Of a stretch of 64,000 bases of DNA, positions 1 through 12,968 are shown in pieces. Source of the stretch: Deuterostichococcus epilithicus (lineage: Eukaryota > Chlorophyta > Trebouxiophyceae > Prasiolales > Stichococcaceae). Position 1 is the first letter of the stretch; every line of letters begins with the position of its first letter. Position numbers and translations under genes: made by a program. The notes beneath the pieces were generated by a model. That model was given only the letters and a program-made list of their open reading frames with translations. It was not told where the DNA came from and searched no databases. The DNA lies in the NCBI GenBank assembly GCA_033439295.1, contig JAVTLE010000014.1, forward strand, positions 4,402,001 to 4,466,000, read 5' to 3'.

Positions 1-3000
1 CAGTCCCTACTGCAAGTTTGACAACCAGAAGCTGCAAACCTTCACCTCCTGCCTCTTCCTCGCTGGCCTCGTGGCCTCCTTCCCGGCCGCATGGGTGAGG
101 CGGACGTCCTTTACATTGTTGAAGTGTTCTGCTTCGTCGGTTTCAGATTTTCTCATAGCCGTCTGTTGTTTGTCACTCAGGACTGACCAGAGAGGGGTCC
201 AGAGCGGTCCGGGGAGCCAAACGGACGGTCCAGATCCGTCAGATCCGCCAGTACTAGCAACCATGCTGTGTGCAGGTGACGACGAAGCATGGGCGTAAGA
301 TTTCCATGATAGTCTCTGGCGCGCTCTACATGGTCGGTACTATCATTCTGACAGCAGCACAGCACATCGCCATGCTCTACGTTGGCCGCATCCTGCTGGG
401 CTTCGGCGTCGGCTTTGCCATCCAGGTACGAGCGCGCATTTGCCAGCATTGTGGATCTCTGCGCCGATTGCAAAGGGCGCATGGCGCGCTGCTGCTGCCT
501 GCTTACTGCGCTGGTGCCAGGCTCTCTTCCGAAGCACGTCACTGATATGTGTTGCATCTTCTCTGCAGTGTGCAACTCTATACAACTCCGAAATGGCCCC
601 CGCCAGGCTGCGCGGCGCCCTCAACATCCTGTTCCAGCTCATGGTCACAATCGGTGCGCCATTGCAATCATGGCGTGCTCGGTTCCACACTTTCCATTTA
701 CACATGTGCCGTGCACCATATGTGACGGGCAGCCTGGCATGGCATGGCGCGGGGTGGTCGCTGTAAGCGTCACTGAATCCTGTAGCACAGGCCAATGGCG
801 GTGGTGAGCCCTCTGACACCGAAGCCTTAGCATGACTCTGATTGACAGCAGCAGAATTGTGTTGACATACACGGCATAGACACGGGTCTTAGTGTATGTC
901 GGATGTATGCAGGTATTCTCATCGCGCAGCTGGTCAATTACGGAACTGAGCACCACTCCTGGGGCTGGCGCCTGTCGCTGGGCATCGCCTTCATCCCCGC
1001 CTTCATCCTGTTCTGGGGTGCGCGCTTCCTCACACCACCCACACCATTGCAGCTGACTAATGTGCTATGCACAATCGGGACGACACACCTGCTCAAAGCA
1101 TAGGCAGCCGCCACGTGCTTCACTCCTGCTGCCTGGGCACCGCACAAATGTTGTGCCACCTTCTCCCTTCGCTGCCCCGCAAGTCCCTCAGACGCCTCAA
1201 ACCTTCCTGATCAACAGGCGGCGTGCTGCTCCCGGAGACGCCCAACTCGCTGATTGAGCGCGGCCACCTGGAGGAGGCGCAGCGTGTGCTCAGGAAGATC
1301 CGCGGCACAGAGAACATCCAGGTGCGCAGTCGCTGACCTTCGTCACAATGACAGCCGGTCCGAGTGCTGCCGGCTGGAGCAATGATCCGGAGCGAGTGAA
1401 TAGAGGCCACCTGCCCGTGAGGGACAGCACTTCCCAAGTAGAGAAAAAGGGCGCAACATGCCGCAGTGAATGACTTCAGCATGTTGAACTTTTAAGTTTC
1501 CGTGTCATGGTCTGCAGATTGAGTACGAGGACATCGTCATGGCGCAGCAGCAGGCCGCCCTTGTCACCGGCGGCTCCGTGTTTGCGCCCTACAAGAAGCT
1601 GCTGTCCCGCCAGTACCGCCCGCAGCTCGTCATCACCGTGCTGGTGCGCCGTGATTCATCGAGTTATGTAGCTGCTCACGCTTCCCCGTGCAGCAGCTGC
1701 CAGCCTGTGTGCGGAGCTTTGTGTAGTGCAAAGTTCTATTGCTCGAGCAGCAGTTGCTCTGCAAATGCTTGCTGCTCGAGCGAGGAACTGCTGCATTGCT
1801 GCGGCCCGATACCGTGTGGCAATCAGCTGCAGCATTGCAGTTCACGCACTTGACGCCAACAGCCGCACTGCTGCCTGAGCCTGTCCTGCTGCCGCCTGCA
1901 GATGCCTTTCTTCCAGCAGTTCACCGGCATCAACGCCATCATCTTCTACAGCCCCGTCTTCTTCTCGTCCCTGGGCTCCGGTGACAAGACCGCCCTGGAG
2001 TCGTCCTGCATCGTCGGCGCCGTCAACGTGCTGTCCACGCTCGTTGCCGTCTTCGGCGTCGACCGCCTCGGCCGCCGCACGCTGCTGCTGGAGGCCGGCG
2101 TCCAGATGTTCATTGCGGAGGTCATCGTCGCGATCCTGCTGGGTGCGCTCCTCTTGGGTAGTTCAAGCTTGCTTTTCTCGCTCAAGCTTTCCAGCAGCAG
2201 CATGGCCTGCGTCCTGCACGTTCACCCGCTTGGGGACAGCTGCAGCTGCACAACCAGCAGATAGCTCACCTAGGATCCCGATTGTCCGCTTCCAAACCTC
2301 CTCGCCTCCCAGCCGACTATTTGCCGCTCATTTCCGCAGGCCACTACTTTGCGGACGCCACGGTGCTGCCCAACTCGGTGGCCATCGGCGTCATCGTGCT
2401 GATCTGCGTGTTCATCGCCTCTTTTGCCTGGAGCTGGGGGCCCCTGGGCTGGCTCATCCCCTCGGAGATCCACCCCCTGGAGACCCGCTCTGCCGGCCAG
2501 GGCATCAATGTCGCCGTCAACCTGTGAGCCCTTTTGCCAGCGATGCTTAAAAACACCCAGTTTGGTTCAGTAATGCTGCAGACTTAACCCGACCTTGCTG
2601 CAACCCGTTGGAAACCGGCCCATGCATTCATGCAATGAGCCATCTAGTGAACCCGCGTGTCGAGTGAGTCAGTGTCGCCTGACAGCTGCTGGCATACATT
2701 CAACATCCCAGCTGATGCCGTCTCACATATGAGCTGACGCCTTTGCGCCCTGGCTGCAGGCTATTCACCTTCATCATTGGCCAGACGTTCATCAGCATGC
2801 TCTGCACAATGGCAAGCCGAAACTGCCTGGACTGCCACGCTGTATTGGTCTGACGCATGCCGCGGCTTGTTGGATGGGATGCGCCAAAGACCAGCTGTCC
2901 AGCATAGGCTGCAGTACTGCACAGCACCCTTAAACTATGTTCTTACCATACTGCAGGAGTACGGCGTGTTCATCTTCTTCGCCTCATGGGTAAGTCGAAC

Positions 3001-3826
3001 AAAAGTCAACTAAAAGTTCGAAGCGCTCCCTAAACCCTAAAAGCGGCGCTGGACACTGAAAACCAACTGGTGGTTCATACTAAAAGTTTTGCCTCCATGC
3101 GTTGTTCAGGTCGTTATCATGACCTTGTTCACGTACTTCTTTATCCCCGAGACGAAGGGACTGCTGATCGAGGATGTCCACGAGGTGAGGCTGGCGCAAA
3201 AACTAAATAAGTAAATAAACTTTATCTTGTAGAAGAAATTGTACATGCACACCTTGTTAGGCCCATGAGGCGACATGAGGACGGCGTCATTCATTCATTC
3301 ATTCATTCATTCATTCATTCATTCATTCATTCATTCATTCATTCATTCATTCATTCATTCATTCATTCATTCATTCATTCATTACAGGTGTTTGCCGCCC
3401 ACTGGTTCTGGAAGCGCCTTGGCGCCGTCGTCCACCACAAGGTGCGGTCACCTTGGCATTCCCGCAATTATCTTCCTTAAACCCCGTGACTGTACAATCC
3501 TCTTGTGCGTGCGGCAGCTTCCATTCTCAGACTCCCTATTCGCAGCCGTCGTTACGCATGGGTTCCCTGTGCATGTCCTCTGAATGGATGCATGCTCTTT
3601 GCACCAGCAATGTTGCTTGCAAGTGGCCATGCATGGCTGCCGGTGCTCGCCGCTCCTGCCGCTGCTGTGAACCCTCCTGGGTGACTTGTTTTTTTTCCGT
3701 TTACAAACCCTGCTCTTCCCTAACCTGTAGGACATCGAGGGCCGCCCCAGCATGGTGGGTGGTGTTGATGTGCTGCGCGCGTCAATGGTGGCGACGCACC
3801 CCAAGGCGTCGGCCGTCGACGCCTGA
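1..3826 (+). CDS. Hexose/H+ symporter (HUP1-like, major facilitator superfamily), 5' partial
   Basis: Plasma-membrane sugar:proton symporter of the STP/HUP family. Exons read at 1-94, 276-425, 569-653, 913-1017, 1218-1321, 1518-1643, 1902-2157, 2340-2523, 2760-2811, 2958-2990, 3110-3184, 3388-3441 and 3731-3826; all junctions keep frame and give about 470 residues. Chlorella HUP1 has about 534, so roughly 60 N-terminal residues lie left of the window. Seen in order: [11 protein letters not shown] (helix 4), [13 protein letters not shown], the central loop [25 protein letters not shown] (sugar-binding helix 7), [33 protein letters not shown] (helix 10 and the sugar-porter signature) and the C-terminal PETKG. 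The intron after 2811 begins with GC instead of GT. A TCAT microsatellite fills most of the intron before 3388. It converges on the gene ending at 5307. Confidence 0.95.
3287..3383 (+). repeat. (TCAT)n microsatellite, about 24 copies, in an intron
   Basis: An uninterrupted tetranucleotide array runs from 3287 to 3383, directly before the TTACAG acceptor at 3382-3387 of the hexose transporter intron. It replaces most of the usual polypyrimidine tract. It reads as an Ile-His-Ser-Phe repeat in an open frame, but it lies inside an intron bounded by a clear GTGAGG donor at 3185. Confidence 0.97.
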
Positions 3827-5306
3827 GTGAGACTCCACGGGCGGCCGCAGCTGTAGGGCCACCTAGGGCTTGCAATGCAAGGCCTTGAAGATAGTATAGG
3901 TAGCTCCTGAAGATCCTGCAGCCAAAAGCTGCGGTCGGCCAGCCAGCGGCAGGTGACGCGGGCGTGGGTGCCCACGCAGTGCGGCCTGACCGCGAGGCAT
4001 GGCGCCGGCTAGCATAGAAGATGAGGCGGCATGAAGTACCCATAGACGGATACTTTGCGAGGGTCTCAGTTGATGCGACACCCAGACTGTATGCATGCTT
4101 TCTTCACTTTGTACCTTGACTGGAGGTGTGGCCCGCATGTTCACATGCGGGCTGGCGATGGCATTTGGCACCTCTGCACGGCAGTAGTCAGCACCTCTCT
4201 AACTGTTAGAAGGGGCATTCTGCAGGAGCGTGGACGATTGCCATTGGTTTTGCTCAACCCTCACGAGTTGATAGTCATCTGAGTTTTTGGTGTTCATGGC
4301 GATGTTTCAGATGCTGATGGGACCGAAGTCTGTAAGCAGCTATACTTGTTCCACAAGTCGACTCCCTCCCGCCGCTATGCCTCTTCCACCAGAGGAGGAC
4401 TTTGAGAACCTTTTGGAGGTTTCGTTCAGGCATGTCCTTTAACCAAATTTGAGAGCAGTAAAATTTTTTGGTAGAATTGATAGAATATCAAACCCATTGT
4501 CAGCGTGGCGGCGGCTGGAGAAAATGCAGTGGCGCCTGAGGACAACCTTCCAAATCGTTGGTACCGTCGTAATGCGAATGTCAGGGCAGAAAACCGGCCG
4601 GAAGCTGTTTGCTGCTCCCACTGCGCACACCAGGACAGAGGGAGCACCCACCAGTAGGCGAGATACCACCAGCAACAGCAGGTACAATTGGTGCAGTGCA
4701 CCTGCCTCCCCATCTATTACTCTTCCGACGTGAAATGTGAGTTACAACGACCATAGGCAATGCAATGTGCATTAAACCCAATGATTGCAACATTTCAGCA
4801 GCGCAAAATCCTGCAAGCTAGAAATCCTGCAGCAAGTTCGACTTAACCAGCTAACCAAAAATCTCCTGCATGTTTGTTCTAAGAAATGGCACAGTGTGGC
4901 TAATTCCCTGCACAACTCGCGTGGCCAGAGCAAGCCTGCCATTGCCACACGCACAGAGTGAATACATTCCAGCGCGTTGGCGCAGCAAAGCCACCAAGAA
5001 TCACGAGCTGTTTGCTACTAAATGTTGCAAAAGCAGATGGCCACCCTTGGGCGCCAGTTTCGACTCATATACTGGTGTCCAGCAAAGTCCTGTCGCTGGG
5101 CGGGTGGCGCACGTCAGCCAACTGGCTTCATGTGATGCTCGCAATTGTGCATGGGTCCGTTCCTAGTTGTGCAGCAGCTTGCGGCCGGGAGAGCCAGTGG
5201 CGGTTGCAGCGGAATCCGTCACGTTCGCCTCCGGGAAAGGAGGCGTCTGGCCGTATGTACCGCTCTGTGTGCCGACCTGCAGCAGACGGCCGTCACACTT
5301 GAGCCA
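3827..5306. other. Convergent intergenic region: two 3' UTRs
   Basis: It lies between the stop of the hexose transporter (+) and the stop of the desiccation-related gene (-). Apart from candidate polyadenylation words (TGTAA at 4331; TTACA near 4742, which is TGTAA on the minus strand) I see no conserved coding segment, RNA gene or repeat family. Confidence 0.6.
4331..4335 (+). terminator. TGTAA polyadenylation signal, hexose transporter
   Basis: TGTAA is the usual chlorophyte nuclear polyadenylation word. This is a same-strand copy about 500 bases after the transporter stop codon, a plausible 3' UTR length for a green alga. The motif is short, so the assignment is tentative. Confidence 0.4.
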
Positions 5307-8300
5307 TCAGCCGGCCATCGCAGCGGCACCCACCTCAAGACAGCTAGGCATGCAGGCTGCTGCAAAAAGGCTCATGCGGGGCTGTCTGCTCAGGGCTGTC
5401 CGAGGAGGGAGGTGAAGACGCACATCGACGTTAGGGGCATCATCGTTGACCTCGCCGGCGCGCGGCGTGTACTCGTAGCCGCGGTAGAAGGCTGCAACAT
5501 GAAAAACTCACGTTAAGCACAAACATGGAAAACTCACGTTAAGCACAAGACACACTTTGCAGCGTGCTGAAAGTGCTCAACAGCAAAATGCATGGCACAG
5601 ATCAACTGCAACCAGTGGGTCCGCATATGCAGTATTGCCATGGGTGTGCGCGCCTGCATAAGTGTTACGAGATGCATCGAGGGGGTCACTAGGAAAGAGA
5701 GCAGGTTGGGACTAGGGAAGGCAGCAACGGCAAAGTTATCCACAAGAAAAGGTTGTCGATGCCAAAGGGTGAAAGAAGCAGAATCGTGTTGGCTCACCGC
5801 CGCGGGTGGCCTCGCTGCCGTTGATGGTCTGCGTCAGCTGCAGGTAGCCCGGCACGGTGGCGGGGCCATCGGCGGTGATGGGGCCTGTCAGGTTGCCGAG
5901 GCTCGCCACCGATTGCTGCAGCAGAGGGACAGGAGTAATCGTCAAGCATTGCCAGTGCATCGACGAAAGCAATGCTCGTGCCACAGCTATAACGTGCCAT
6001 GTGGATGCAGCGGAACTGGGTGCAGGGCCGTGCCTGCCGCAGCAATATGTAGAGCATCAGGCTGAGTAGCCTGAACGTGTGCGCTTCAGGTGATGCAGCA
6101 GCACACCAGCGTGACAGTGACGTGTATGAGTGTATGACTTCGCTGTCTGTGGATGGATGTTGCATTCAAGAGCTGACGTGCTGAATGCTACTTAATTCTG
6201 AAACCCTAGATAACATGCCCACCTGGGGAGCGGTCTTGGAGCCGGTTACGGAGGGGAAGTCGTCCAGGCCTGGCTTGGTGATGTTGTACCCAGTCGGCAG
6301 GTGGATCTTGCCAATCAAACCGTTCGGGAAGAATGCGCCCTTGCCATCGGCGGCGCCGAGGGTCAGGATGCTGCGGAAAAGGCAGGAAGCATTGGAAATA
6401 GTCACGTGAAAGCGAAGCCTGCGTATTGGGCTTGGCAGATGCAGAGGCAACCGCAGCAGAAGCACCAGCAGCGGCAGCCTCACTTGATGTTCTGCTGCGG
6501 CGTGCGAGCAAAGGTGAGGCCGTGCACATCTGCAACGAACAGAATGCGAGGTTAAGTCCATTGGTAGCAAGACACTCTGCACCTGATTTGCTACTCAGCA
6601 AAAGCACAACGCAAAGCTGCAATATAACTGGCTCATGATCGTTGAATTGTGCAGAGCAACCGCAGTGGCTGGAACCCATGCGGCCTTGTGCACGCTTTCA
6701 AAATGCCCGCAAGCAGGCACGTGTGCGATCTTGAGGCAACCCTAATGGGACGTCCGGCTCAAGCATACAATTTGCTCACCAGTCGGGATCAGATTGATGA
6801 ACATGTCTGGTACCGCAATGAAGCGCGGGTCGGTGTTCACGATGCCTGGCCAGGGAACACAAACCACTGTTGAGACATGATCGTGTGCACACGGCCGCAG
6901 TGCGCAAAGAGAGCACGCGCGAAGCTCTGCGGAGATGACCCCGAGCTGCATCGCATGGCAAGACTGTGCTGTGCAAGGTCTCCTCAGCAACCAGAGCACC
7001 GGCAACCCACGGTTGCAGCGTGAATTTCTAGGCAATGATCGTAGCAATTAACTACTACAGTGGACATGTACTGTTCAACCCACCCTGGTCGTCGAACTGC
7101 GGGCCGTCCAGGTTGTCGCGCAGGGAGGAGACGCGGGCGAACACCTGCTGCGCCGTCTCGTTGAATGGCTCCACGATCTCGTGGCGCATCTGCCAGAGCA
7201 GGAAGCGCTGCAGCAAAGCACAAGGGCGAGTCAAGCGATGCGGCGGCAACGCCTCGAACTTTTCGTTGCGGCTGCCGCTCTTGACAACTACACAATTCCA
7301 CAGCAATTGATGCAACCCAGTAACAATGATTGCGCAATACAGAGCGTTTAGTGGCAAAACATGAATGCACTGCAGGCTGATTTAGGCTTCGAGCGAAGGT
7401 AGAGATGTGGTGTTCAAAACGCAACCGTACCTCCACGGTCGCCTGCGCGGTGGCGCTGGTGGCGAGGCCAGCCACAGCGTTGGCATGCACCGGGTTGACC
7501 TAATTGCAACACTCATCAGCTTCTCGGTTTGGAATTCACCTCTGAAATTGAGATTGCTGCGGCCCGGGCAAAAGCCTGTGTCTGGGCTGTCGGATCGCAG
7601 GTGCTTGCAGCGCTGCCCCGCAATGTAACCCCCGGCAGGCGCATGTTGTGCTATGATACCGGCACTAAATGTCAGGTCAAGCTGAGCTACAGGATCGGCA
7701 GGATACGCACCAGCAGAAGGGACAGGCCCTTGTTGCCCGTGGCGCCCAGTTCCTCCAGGGACAACACCGACAGCACGAAGTTGACGTCGTTCTTGAAGGG
7801 GTCTGCGGTCATAAACGACTGTGAATGAGCATGTCATACTCGGTCGTGATATGCACGTGCCAGCGAGAGCCGCCTGGAGGCCAACTACAGTCACAGTCAC
7901 AGTCACAGCGCTAGCAGGAGTGACAAGTACCCAAAATGGTGCAAGCGGTTGCATTCCAATTGCTCAGGCAAGACCTCACGAAGCCTTGGCAGCACAGTGG
8001 GTTGGCATGCAAAGAGAGGGACTCACCAAAGGGAGCGCCATAGGTCTCCTCAACAGTGCCGTTCAGCTTGAAGGCCGCGGCCATGAAGGCGTTGAACCCG
8101 CCGTCAAAGTCCACCAGGGGGCAGGGGATGGTGGAGCCCGCAGCGCGCGTCAGCAGCGCATGGCCCTGTAGCCAGGCAGCAATCGACAGCCATTGGCACG
8201 ACACAGAAGGATCAGGCGCAGCAATGCATCACGCGACGCACGACCACATTATCAGCTCAGGCAAGCTTGCCGTTGCAAGGCCGCTCAAAACTGATTTCAT

Positions 8301-9371
8301 TCGCACAAAAGCATGCGCGGGACGCCAGGCTTGGCACGTCCCGTTGGTTGAGCACAGCATCGATGGACGACGGACGCGCCTGCTCGTTGAGGGCGACCTC
8401 CTGCAGGTACGGCAGCGTGCGCTTCGTCAGGTTGGCCTTGCGGGCGCCGAGCGGTGTCGGGCCGCCCAGCTCCAGGTTGCCCAGGAAGCCGCGGCCGAAG
8501 GTGCCCCTGCGCAAGGAAATTTTGAGTGCATCAGGCGTCTGCCCAGGCTGCACCGTCGGTGCAACCGTGTATCAAGTCGATGCATGTGTCGGGTGAACAG
8601 ATGGTTGTGCTGCCCATGTTGTGTGCGGCGTACAAAGCCTTTTGACATCAGGAAGCGACCTCAAAAGATGGAGCACAAGCAGTAGGAGCAACATTGGCTT
8701 TCACGACACGAGAGCTCACCAAGTGTCAAACAGACCCTCGAGGCACTCGACGTTGGTGAGGAACTGCAGGAAACACGACACACCGTGTCAGCTCTTTGTA
8801 GCAGCGGTGTTGCGGGAGCACACGTCTTGGGAGCACGACAGATGTGCCAAGCTGCATCCTGCAGCTGACTGCTTCGTGATAAGAAAAGCATTGCAAGCAC
8901 AAAGCGGTGCTTGTGCACACCTCGAAGATGTCGGCATCAGTGAAGTTGCCGCGTGCCGCCAGTCCACCTGCGTCAATATGCGACAATCGTAAAGTTCATG
9001 CCTCAAGATCATAAACTCCTCAAGATCATGAACATCTCGCCTCAAGAAGAGCTGCAACCGGCTGCGGGGTGGCCTTGATCCCATCAATGCGGCTGCGGGG
9101 TAGTGCCTTGATCCCATCAATGCATCACAAGCAACAAAATGACGATACCGACCGGCGGCAGGAATGGGAGGTGGTGCGCATCAATCAACCGGCAGGACGC
9201 ACCGCGGATCTCAGCGACCTGGGTCGGCAGCAGGGTGAGGTTGTAAGGACCGCCCGCGTCGGTGGTGCGCAGGTTGCCCAGAGGCGCGAACCCTGAGCCA
9301 GGTAGGTACGGCTGCGCAGCTACGGAACCGATGCAGGCCAGCACGGCCAGCACCGCCGAGGCGGTCTTCAT
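5307..9371 (-). CDS. Secreted desiccation-related protein, PCC13-62 / ferritin-2 family
   Basis: Complete in 13 exons (9371-9203, 8967-8921, 8763-8720, 8506-8380, 8165-8027, 7802-7711, 7499-7431, 7207-7084, 6845-6780, 6529-6484, 6370-6223, 5915-5798, 5491-5307). Every phase closes, giving 457 residues. The start is the Met of a 20-residue signal peptide (MKTASAVLAVLACIGSVAAQ). Family hallmarks appear in order: FTDADIFEFLTNVECLEG, GGPTPLGARKANL, LNEQGHALLTRA, DPFKNDVNFVLSVLSLEELG, MRHEIVEPFNETAQQV, LTFARTPQQNI and GAFFPNGLIGKI. PCC13-62 proteins are plant and algal proteins with a ferritin-like helical fold, linked to drying tolerance; their biochemical role is not settled. The Glu/His residues of the NEQGH and RHE segments are retained. 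The roughly 100 C-terminal residues (5915-5307) after the usual family end look lineage-specific. The intron after exon 4 is GC-AG (CAG|GCGCGT). Several sites look suitable for N-glycosylation. Confidence 0.92.
5496..5549. repeat. Short tandem duplication in the last intron of the PCC13-62 gene
   Basis: Two adjacent copies of about 25 bp sharing AACTCACGTTAAGCACAA lie just upstream, on the minus strand, of the last splice acceptor. On the transcribed strand each copy carries GCTTAAC, which resembles a branch site, so the duplication may double the branch-point region. Confidence 0.75.
9056..9123. repeat. Imperfect tandem repeat (2 x ~32 bp) in an intron
   Basis: Two near-identical units built on GGCTGCGGGG followed by CCTTGATCCCATCAATGC lie in the first intron of the PCC13-62 gene. 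They are preceded by repeated CTCAAGATCAT words at about 9001-9035. No coding role is apparent. Confidence 0.75.
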
Positions 9372-10567
9372 TGCTGCTGTCTTCGATTGAGCCTGCAGCA
9401 GCAACTATCGCAATTGGCCTGCATGAGGAAATGACCGTGAATTCGCAGGCGTATCCCTGCACACTACTAAGCGACGCAGCAACCACCAGGGCTGGTCAGA
9501 CAAGACGTCGGGCGCACAGGCCGTCAGGGGTCGTGCAGCAAGTCTACAGGCAGCGTGCATTGTATTTAAGCGCCGGAAGAATGCCAGCTCTTCGCGGTGC
9601 CCCGAAAGGCGATGCTGCAGTTGCATTGTCGACCTCGCCAAGTGTTGCACCACAGACAAACAGACGCCCATTGCATCCACGGCGGATGCAAAGCGTCACA
9701 AAGGCACTGTAATTTGCGCCTACTGGCCCCTCGCGCATGTCCGCACACAGCCGGCGCGATCCACCCATCACATTGGGCATCGGCTGTGCACATAAGCCAG
9801 TGCGGTGGCGCGAGACAGCGCCACATCAGACAGACAGATCAATAGTGCAGATATGAGACTTTCGGTCTGCCGACGCCATAAGCGGGCGTGCAGCCGCGGG
9901 GAGCAGCTAATGAGTGGGTGTACCAGCCACAGTCCGGCAGCCGACGCGCGATCAATCGTCGCCGGTGCCGCGGTATGATTGCCCGATGATCGGTGCGAGA
10001 GAATGCATACAGAACAGCATTGGGGTGGCGGCCGCCCTCACCAGTGCGCAGACTGCGCTGCTGATTGTACCTCAATAGACCTACGGCAAGGCCGGGAGCA
10101 GGTGCTCGGCGTCCGCGCACCTGCTTGTATGGGGCGCAAATTGCAGGCACGTTAAACGGTGCCCTGTGTCGCCCGCTGCAGACTGCAGTTCCCGTCTATA
10201 TTTGATTTCTCACGCTGCGGGCTGCACGTCGACAATCTAACGTTAGGGAGGATGCCATTGCGAAGGTGGCCGAAATTCCAGCCATGGGTGGCTTCTTACG
10301 AATGGTTCGTTTGTGTCTGCAATGTCTGGCGACTTTCTGTACAGCTGTTCGTGACGTCAGGATGGCCGGTGACTAAGCCCTCATAGGGCGTCATGCCACT
10401 GTCATAACTTTTGTACGCAATTGATTCCCGAACGAAACCATAGGGTTTTGCAGCTTCGATGGGGGGAATAACGGGACGTTTGCTGATGTGCAAAGCCGCC
10501 TGTGCGAACGGTTTCGGTCTCTTTTCGCTGCGTCGATACTGGGAGGAAGGACACGAAGGGGGTCGCC
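9372..10567. promoter_or_regulatory. Divergent intergenic region, PCC13-62 gene and RPL23A
   Basis: About 1.2 kb between two divergent start codons, so it must hold both promoters and both 5' UTRs. The only element I recognise is a telo-box-like word near 10440. No TATA box is convincing. No conserved coding segment is seen. Confidence 0.55.
10440..10449. promoter_or_regulatory. Telo-box-like element upstream of RPL23A
   Basis: The word ATAGGGTTTT (reverse complement AAAACCCTAT) lies about 120 bases before the L23a start codon. Telo-boxes (AAACCCTAA) are established promoter elements of plant ribosomal-protein and translation genes. Similar words also occur in introns of this window, so function here is inferred only. 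Confidence 0.35.
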
Positions 10568-12481
<1,914 letters not shown>

Positions 12482-12582
12482 GCTGTATGTATGTTTGAGA
12501 GCCGGCTGCTTGCGGCCTGCTGCTTCGTGCTGTGGTCTGGAACCCCTTCAGGGCTGGCGCTTGGGACCACGTCAGTGCGACA

Positions 12583-12587
12583 TGTAA
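12583..12587 (+). terminator. TGTAA polyadenylation signal, RPL23A
   Basis: Same-strand TGTAA about 100 bases after the L23a stop codon, the typical position for a short ribosomal-protein 3' UTR in green algae. Confidence 0.6.
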
Positions 12588-12968
12588 TCGAGCGCGGCCC
12601 TCAGATCCAGCTGTATCCGTGCGCGGGCTGCTGCAACATCACGCCATACAACTGCACTCGTACTACGAGGCAGACGGCTGAACTTATGCTTGTTTGCCTG
12701 AGGTACTTTCTCTATTGCCAACATCGAAGGGGTGTTGCTGTCATCGTGCAGACGGGGGGTTGTGCACGCACGAAATTCAAGCACAGCATGCGTAGCAGAT
12801 TTGCGTCCTGAAGCACGAAGCCTCGAGTTCACGTGTAGTGTCGGTTGCGGATTGCATTCCTTTCCACAAAGAATCTGCCTTGCAGCCATGGGCGAGGCGT
12901 CTAATACGATCACCCTCTCCCATCCAAACGGGCCCTGAGGTTGCTGGCACAGATCGGCGCCCTCCAAT

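Noticed and set aside
3265-3583. Ile-His-Ser-Phe repeat protein
   Set aside because: Translation of an intronic TCAT microsatellite; no start context, and it lies within a spliced intron.
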